Part shown: piece by piece, positions 59,891-64,000 of the stretch
How positions within the stretch are numbered: the first letter of the stretch is position 1
Layout of the letters: every line of letters starts with the position of its first letter
Assembly: GCA_032119795.1 (NCBI GenBank)
Contig: JAUMFO010000008.1
Location: forward strand, 1 to 64,000
Direction: 5' to 3'
DNA: 64,000 bases
Origin: JAGIBJ01 sp032119795
GTDB lineage: Bacteria > Actinomycetota > Thermoleophilia > Solirubrobacterales > Solirubrobacteraceae
The notes under the pieces: generated by a model
Told to the model about the DNA's origin: nothing
What the model saw: the letters and a program-made list of their open reading frames with translations, nothing else
Database searches by the model: none
Program-made: the position numbers and the translations under genes

Positions 59891-61141
59891 CTAGACCGCC
59901 ACCAGCAGGCCCGTGGCGAACATGATCGCCATGCCCGCGAGCAGGCCCGTGACGACCTTGGGGTGCAGCAGGCGCCCGTCGTCGTCGCGGAGCGTCGGGA
60001 GCAGCTGGACGATCACCTGGATGATCGCGCCGGCCCCGAAGCCAAACAGAAACGCTGCCAGCGACGAGTTAAACGCCGACGCGCCGATCCACGCGCCGAG
60101 CACCGCGGGGGCACCCGCGATCAAACCGAGCGAGGCAAGCCGCCCGAGCGACGGCCTCGCGTCGGCGATCGGGCCGACGATCGCCAGCCCCTCGGTGGTG
60201 TTGTGGATCGCGAACCCGACGATGAGGAAGGCGCCGAGCGCCAGCGCACCGGTGGCGTAGGCCGAGCCGATCGCGACCCCCTCACCGAGGTTGTGGAGGC
60301 CGATGCCGACCGCGATCAGCGTCGCGAGCTGCACGCCCGAGGCCCCACCCTGCACGGCGCGCGTTTTGCGCCCAGACATCCAACTCGAGACGCCCGACAG
60401 CACCAGGTAGGCGACGACCATGCCGATCCACACGAGCGCGGAGCCGCCGAACGCCTGCGATCCCTCGGCCGAGAGCTCGAGGCCCTCCAGCGTCGCGTCG
60501 ATCGCGAGGAACAGCAGCAGGCCGACGGTCAGCGCCATGACGCCACGCATCCAGTCGACTGGGATCCGGCGGATAAACGGCAACCAGAGCATCCCGAGCG
60601 CGACGGGAATCACGCCGACGTAGATGCCGATGAGCGCCATCAGGCCAAAGAAGCCGGCGTCGCTATCGGGCGTGAGCACCGCCACGGGAACCTCATGCAC
60701 GACCGTTCCACCACTCCCCGTGAGCAGCGCGACCTCGTAGGCCTCGCCCTCGACCCACGGCTGGGAAATCGTAAGCGTGGCCGTCTCCAGGCGGCCGATC
60801 GGCTCCTCCGCCCCGCGGAATTGCGCGACGGCGTCGTTGACGATCGCCTGCGAGATCAGGACCGGGTCGGGCCCGTCGTTGCGGACGGTCAGTTCGATCG
60901 TCCCGGGCTTGAGGACGGTCTTCTCGATCGCGATCTCCTCGGCCGGCGGGCCCGTGCGCTCGCCCAGGCCGGGGCCGCCCGCGAGCGCGAAGCCGCCGAT
61001 CGCCGCGATGATCAGCAGCAGCGGAGCCAGACCGGCGACCCACGTGGGGATACGCGGCGTTGGCGTGAGATCCGAAGGCGGCGCCGCCGACGGCTCGTCG
61101 CCGATCGGCGGCTCGGCCGTCACCGTATCGGTGGAGCTCAT
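59891..61141 (-). CDS. ZIP-family metal transporter with an N-terminal beta-rich domain
   Basis: A 416-residue membrane protein. A first helix (about 32-50) leads to an exposed beta-rich domain (VLKPGTIELTVRNDGPDPVL, possibly cupredoxin-like) and then about eight helices of a ZIP transporter. Metal-site helices are GIGLHNLGEGVAIGSA (HNxxEG) and GFAIHNTTEGLAI (HNTTEG). ZIP proteins carry Zn, Fe or Mn. ATGA overlap places it in one operon after the multicopper oxidase. Confidence 0.87.
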   Translation of the reverse strand: MSSTDTVTAEPPIGDEPSAAPPSDLTPTPRIPTWVAGLAPLLLIIAAIGGFALAGGPGLGERTGPPAEEIAIEKTVLKPGTIELTVRNDGPDPVLISQAIVNDAVAQFRGAEEPIGRLETATLTISQPWVEGEAYEVALLTGSGGTVVHEVPVAVLTPDSDAGFFGLMALIGIYVGVIPVALGMLWLPFIRRIPVDWMRGVMALTVGLLLFLAIDATLEGLELSAEGSQAFGGSALVWIGMVVAYLVLSGVSSWMSGRKTRAVQGGASGVQLATLIAVGIGLHNLGEGVAIGSAYATGALALGAFLIVGFAIHNTTEGLAIVGPIADARPSLGRLASLGLIAGAPAVLGAWIGASAFNSSLAAFLFGFGAGAIIQVIVQLLPTLRDDDGRLLHPKVVTGLLAGMAIMFATGLLVAV

Positions 61142-62208
61142 GCCTCGACCTCGAAGAAGCCCTGCCACCCCAGCTCGGTGAACTCGGACTGGTGCGCGTG
61201 GAACATGTATTGGCCTGGGAACTGGAACTCCCACTCGGCGATCCCGCGCTGGCCCTGGCAGAGCATCACGGTGTCGGTCAGCTCCACAGGCGTGCGCGAG
61301 GTGCCCGTCGGGTACCAGTTGAAGAAGTTGGCGTGGAGGTGGAACGAGTTGATGAGGTCGTACTCAAGGATGTTCACGACGTACGCCCGGATTGCGGTCT
61401 TGAGGCCGACCTTGATCGGGGCGTTCATATAGGCGAACGGGATCGTGTTGACGGCGTAGAGCTCGTTGGCCCGGTCGAAGTTGGTGTCGAAGCCGTTCAT
61501 CACGAAGATCAGCTCGTCGGCCTCCGGCAGCCCCTCCTTCGGGTCGACGATGAACGCGCCGTACATCCCCTTGGCGATGTGCTCGGCAAGCGGCCGCACG
61601 TGGCAGTGGTAGAGATGCAAGCCGACGGGCGTGGCGTCGAACTCGTAGACGGTCTCGCCGCCGGGCTGGATCTCGCCGGCGCCCTGGCCAGCCACGCCGT
61701 CCATCGTGGCCGGGTGGATGCCGTGGAAGTGGATCGTGTGCGGATGCGCCGACTGGTTCACGAACTTGATTCGCAGGAGATCACCCTCCCGCGCCCGGAG
61801 CGTCGGCCCGGGGATCCGGCCGTTGTACGTCCACGCGGCGTAGATCACGCCGGGTGCGACCTCGATCTCTTTGTCCTGCGCGACGAGTTCCCACTCCCGA
61901 ATCGTCCGACCGGACGCCGTCTTGCTCGTCTTGCCCCAGTCGAAATCGCGGACGATCTCGGCGGGGTCGAAGCCATTGGCTGCGTTGTCGACCGTCCGAG
62001 CGCCGCGGAAGTTCGCGTGACCGTCGTGGCCAGCGGCTGCGCCGTGGGGCATCCCGGCCTGGTGCTGGTGCCCACCGCCGGAGGCGCCCATCGCCGCCAT
62101 GTTGTGGCCCTCATTGGCAGCGCTAGCCGGGCCACCGCGCAGCACGACGCCGCCTGCAGCTGCGGCTGCGGACCCAGCGAGCAACCGCCGACGAGTTAGG
62201 TTCTTCAC
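61138..62208 (-). CDS. Two-domain multicopper oxidase, Tat-exported
   Basis: A 356-residue oxidase. The N-terminus RRRLLAGSAAAAAGG is a Tat-type signal, expected for a copper protein folded before export. A His/Met-rich stretch follows (residues about 33-66, GHNMAAMG, GGHQHQAGMPHG). Copper ligands appear in HPHTIHFHGIH, LHLYHCHVRPLAEHIAKGM, SFHLHANFF and MFHAHQSEF. Two cupredoxin domains resemble small laccases/nitrite-reductase-type oxidases; activity on metals or phenols is not known. Start GTG at 62208, no ribosome site. Confidence 0.9.
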   Translation of the reverse strand: MKNLTRRRLLAGSAAAAAGGVVLRGGPASAANEGHNMAAMGASGGGHQHQAGMPHGAAAGHDGHANFRGARTVDNAANGFDPAEIVRDFDWGKTSKTASGRTIREWELVAQDKEIEVAPGVIYAAWTYNGRIPGPTLRAREGDLLRIKFVNQSAHPHTIHFHGIHPATMDGVAGQGAGEIQPGGETVYEFDATPVGLHLYHCHVRPLAEHIAKGMYGAFIVDPKEGLPEADELIFVMNGFDTNFDRANELYAVNTIPFAYMNAPIKVGLKTAIRAYVVNILEYDLINSFHLHANFFNWYPTGTSRTPVELTDTVMLCQGQRGIAEWEFQFPGQYMFHAHQSEFTELGWQGFFEVEA

Positions 62209-62215
62209 GATCGAA

Positions 62216-62245
62216 AGTTTGGCAGGACTAAACCCTGGTTGTCAA
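62216..62245 (-). promoter_or_regulatory. Promoter and TTTAGTC operator-like site of the multicopper oxidase operon
   Basis: Minus strand: TTGACA (-35, 62240-62245), 18-bp spacer, CAAACT (-10), then 7 nt to the GTG. A TTTAGTCCTGCCAAA element (62218-62232) fills the spacer and enters the -10, sharing the TTTAGTC half-site of the Mn-importer operator. Confidence 0.55.
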
Positions 62246-62261
62246 CGTGGCTACGTAGAGC

Positions 62262-62308
62262 GGCCAGTTCGTCCTACAACTGGCCACGTGAGGCGGGTCC
62301 ACCCCGCC
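62262..62308 (-). repeat. Two hairpins downstream of ppk
   Basis: GGCCAGTT/AACTGGCC (62262-62285, 8-nt loop) and GGCGGG/CCCGCC (62292-62308, 5-nt loop). Together with the large inverted repeat next to them they make three successive hairpins between ppk and the oxidase promoter. Confidence 0.5.
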
Positions 62309-62314
62309 CAACGC

Positions 62315-62365
62315 AAACGGACCGCGGTCCACTGTCAGAGGGCGACAGTGGACCGCGGTCCGTTT
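62315..62365 (-). terminator. Perfect 22-bp inverted repeat downstream of ppk
   Basis: Arms 62315-62336 and 62344-62365 are perfect complements with a 7-nt loop (AGAGGGC). Each arm contains the palindrome GGACCGCGGTCC. It lies 33 bp past the ppk stop, so a terminator is likely; the nested palindromes are unusual for one. Confidence 0.6.
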
Positions 62366-62397
62366 CCAAGCGATGTGCCCCGAAGGGCCGGGGCGCC

Positions 62398-64000
62398 CTA
62401 CCAGTCGCTGGCGGCGTCCATGAGTTCGCGCTGGACCGAACGCCCCGGGCCCTCGGGGAGCACGGCCTTCCAGCTGGCGTCCTCCTGCAGCTCCCAGGCG
62501 CCTTCCTCGTCGGCGAGGGATCGGTCGAGGACATCGATCACGACGGCGCGGGCCGCGGCGTTGATCAGCGGCACGACCAGCTCGACGCGGTTGTCGAGGT
62601 TGCGTGGCATGAGATCGGCGGAGCCCATCAGCACCTCCGGCTCCTCGCCTTCGATCTCAAACGAGAAGATCCGCGAGTGCTCCAGGAACCGGCCGAGGAC
62701 CGAGACGACCCGGATGTTCTCGGAGACGCCCGGCACACCCGGCCGCAGGCAGCAGACGCCGCGCACGTTGACCTCGACCTGCACGCCCGCCTGGCTCGCC
62801 CGGTAGAGCGCGCGGATGCAGCGGCGGTCGACGAGGGCGTTCATCTTGAAGCGCACGCGAGCCTTCTTGCCCTTCGACGCGGCCTTCGTGGCCCGGTCGA
62901 TGCGCTCGATGATGCCGTCCCGCAAACCGCTCGGGGCGATCAACGCCTTCCGCGGCTTGGGCGCGCGACCAAAGCCGGTCAACACGTTGAAGAGCTCCGA
63001 GACGTCGGCGCCGATCTCCTCGTTGCACGTGAAGATGCCCAGGTCGGTGTAGAGGCGGGCCGTCTGCGGGTGGTAGTTGCCGGTGCCGATGTGCACGTAC
63101 TGGCGCACGCCGTCGCCCTCGCGGCGGACCACCAGGATCGCCTTGGCATGGGTCTTGAGGCCCGGGTGGCCGTAGACGACGTGGACGCCGGCCTTCTCCA
63201 GCTCCTTGGCCCACCCGATGTTGGCCCGCTCGTCGAATCGCGCCTTGAGCTCGACGAGACAGACGACCTGCTTGCCGCGATCGGCGGCGCGCATCAACGA
63301 CGGGATCAATGAGGTGTCGTCGGAGGTGCGGTAGACGGTCTGCTTGATCGCGAGCACGTCTGGATCGTCGACGGCCTGTTCGACGAACCGCTCGACGGTC
63401 GCACCGAACGACTCGTAGGGATGGTGGACGACAAGGTCACCCTGGCGGATGACGGAGAAGAGATCTGCCGGGGCGCCGTCCTCGCCGCGCACGCGGCGCG
63501 GCACCAACGGAGACCACGACGGATCCTTGAGGTCCTTGCGGCCCGGGAGCTTCGTCAGCTGCATCAGGTTGCGGAGATCGAGCGGTCCCTTCACGTCGTA
63601 GACCTGGCGGTCTTCGACCTCGAGCCCGACGATCAGCTGCTCGCGCAGCTCGGGGTGCATGTCTGCGTTGACCTCGAGGCGGACGACCTCGCCGAAGCGG
63701 CGGTGGCGCAGCTCGGTCTCGACGGCCTGCAGCAGGTCATCGGCGTCGTCGGAGATCTCAAAGTCGGCGTCACGCGTGACGCGGAACGTGCCCGTGCCGA
63801 GCACCTGCATCCCGGGGAAAAGCAGATGGGCGTTCTCGCCGATCACCTCCTCGATCCACACATAGGCGTTGTCTTCGCCCTCGACCGGCACCAGTCGGCT
63901 GATCATCTCGCGCGGGACCTTGATGCGGGCGATCACCCGCTGATGGGTGACCGGATCTTCGACGAGCGCAGCCAAACTTAGCGACAGCCCAGAGATGTAG
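62398..64000 (-). CDS. ppk: Polyphosphate kinase, N-terminus beyond the window
   Basis: At least 534 residues of Ppk1, open to the right edge; the visible part begins YISGLSLSLAALVEDPVT, inside the normal N-terminal region. Ppk1 makes polyphosphate from ATP reversibly. Landmarks are VPRRVRG, DLVVHHPYESF, TVYRTSDDTSLI, the phosphorylated-His site GLKTHAKAILVVRR, HIGTGNYHPQTARLYTD and RFKMNALVD. The C-terminal end is intact (stop at 62398). In actinobacteria it often belongs to the phosphate regulon; its promoter is out of view. Confidence 0.95.
   Translation of the reverse strand, partial: YISGLSLSLAALVEDPVTHQRVIARIKVPREMISRLVPVEGEDNAYVWIEEVIGENAHLLFPGMQVLGTGTFRVTRDADFEISDDADDLLQAVETELRHRRFGEVVRLEVNADMHPELREQLIVGLEVEDRQVYDVKGPLDLRNLMQLTKLPGRKDLKDPSWSPLVPRRVRGEDGAPADLFSVIRQGDLVVHHPYESFGATVERFVEQAVDDPDVLAIKQTVYRTSDDTSLIPSLMRAADRGKQVVCLVELKARFDERANIGWAKELEKAGVHVVYGHPGLKTHAKAILVVRREGDGVRQYVHIGTGNYHPQTARLYTDLGIFTCNEEIGADVSELFNVLTGFGRAPKPRKALIAPSGLRDGIIERIDRATKAASKGKKARVRFKMNALVDRRCIRALYRASQAGVQVEVNVRGVCCLRPGVPGVSENIRVVSVLGRFLEHSRIFSFEIEGEEPEVLMGSADLMPRNLDNRVELVVPLINAAARAVVIDVLDRSLADEEGAWELQEDASWKAVLPEGPGRSVQRELMDAASDW

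Overview
The window is GC-rich chromosomal DNA from an actinobacterium. The GC-rich codon use, the uvrC-rapZ pair, collagen-like and beta-propeller secreted proteins and many apparently leaderless genes fit the class Thermoleophilia (Solirubrobacterales/Patulibacter-like) best. This assignment is inferred from gene content, not from a marker-gene comparison. I see no rRNA, tRNA, CRISPR array, insertion sequence or prophage; the window looks like stable backbone with lineage-specific secreted-protein clusters.

Layout. 1-3.8 kb: rapZ, uvrC and an RBBP9/YdeN-like hydrolase, with the start of one more gene cut by the left edge. 3.9-6.4 kb: a three-gene Tad-type pseudopilin operon ending in an unusual pilin + VanY peptidase + lytic transglycosylase fusion. 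6.5-12.7 kb: pstSCAB-phoU plus a winged-helix response regulator, with a divergent DUF47 (PhoU-like) gene. 12.8-16.3 kb: two glycosyltransferases, one fused to a PHP hydrolase domain. 16.6-27.4 kb: housekeeping and metabolic genes (SDR, DUF2202 protein, two-component system, ABC-F ATPase, methyltransferase, esterase, crotonase, BKACE enzyme). 27.5-33.4 kb: a lipoprotein, an alkaline phosphatase with a collagen-like domain, DUF421, and a MerR/arsM pair. 32.6-41.9 kb: an ftsH-led operon running into secreted propeller proteins, including a 1563-residue surface protein. 42-48 kb: a very large PstS-like protein and two more secreted propeller proteins. 48.3-55.7 kb: a second pstSCAB operon whose genes continue, stop-to-start, into a lipoprotein, two zinc-ribbon proteins and a zinc-ribbon phosphoesterase. 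55.7-57.2 kb: a SulP transporter. 57.3-62.2 kb: an Mn-type ABC importer and a multicopper oxidase/ZIP transporter operon. 62.4 kb to the right edge: polyphosphate kinase.

How it fits together. Much of the window concerns phosphate: two Pst importers, a third PstS-like protein, PhoU and DUF47 regulators, a PhoB-like regulator, a secreted alkaline phosphatase, a phosphoesterase and polyphosphate kinase. Both pstS genes are preceded by arrays of 11-bp direct repeats resembling the actinobacterial PHO box (GTTCACC-like units). Weaker arrays precede the phosphatase and the large PstS-like gene, so a shared regulon is likely. A second theme is metal handling: the Mn-type importer and the oxidase/ZIP operon carry related TTTAGTC operator-like sites over their promoters. 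The most novel-looking blocks are the pst2 tail (52083-55667), the tri-domain pseudopilin (3868-5655) and the ftsH-propeller operon (32619-41885).
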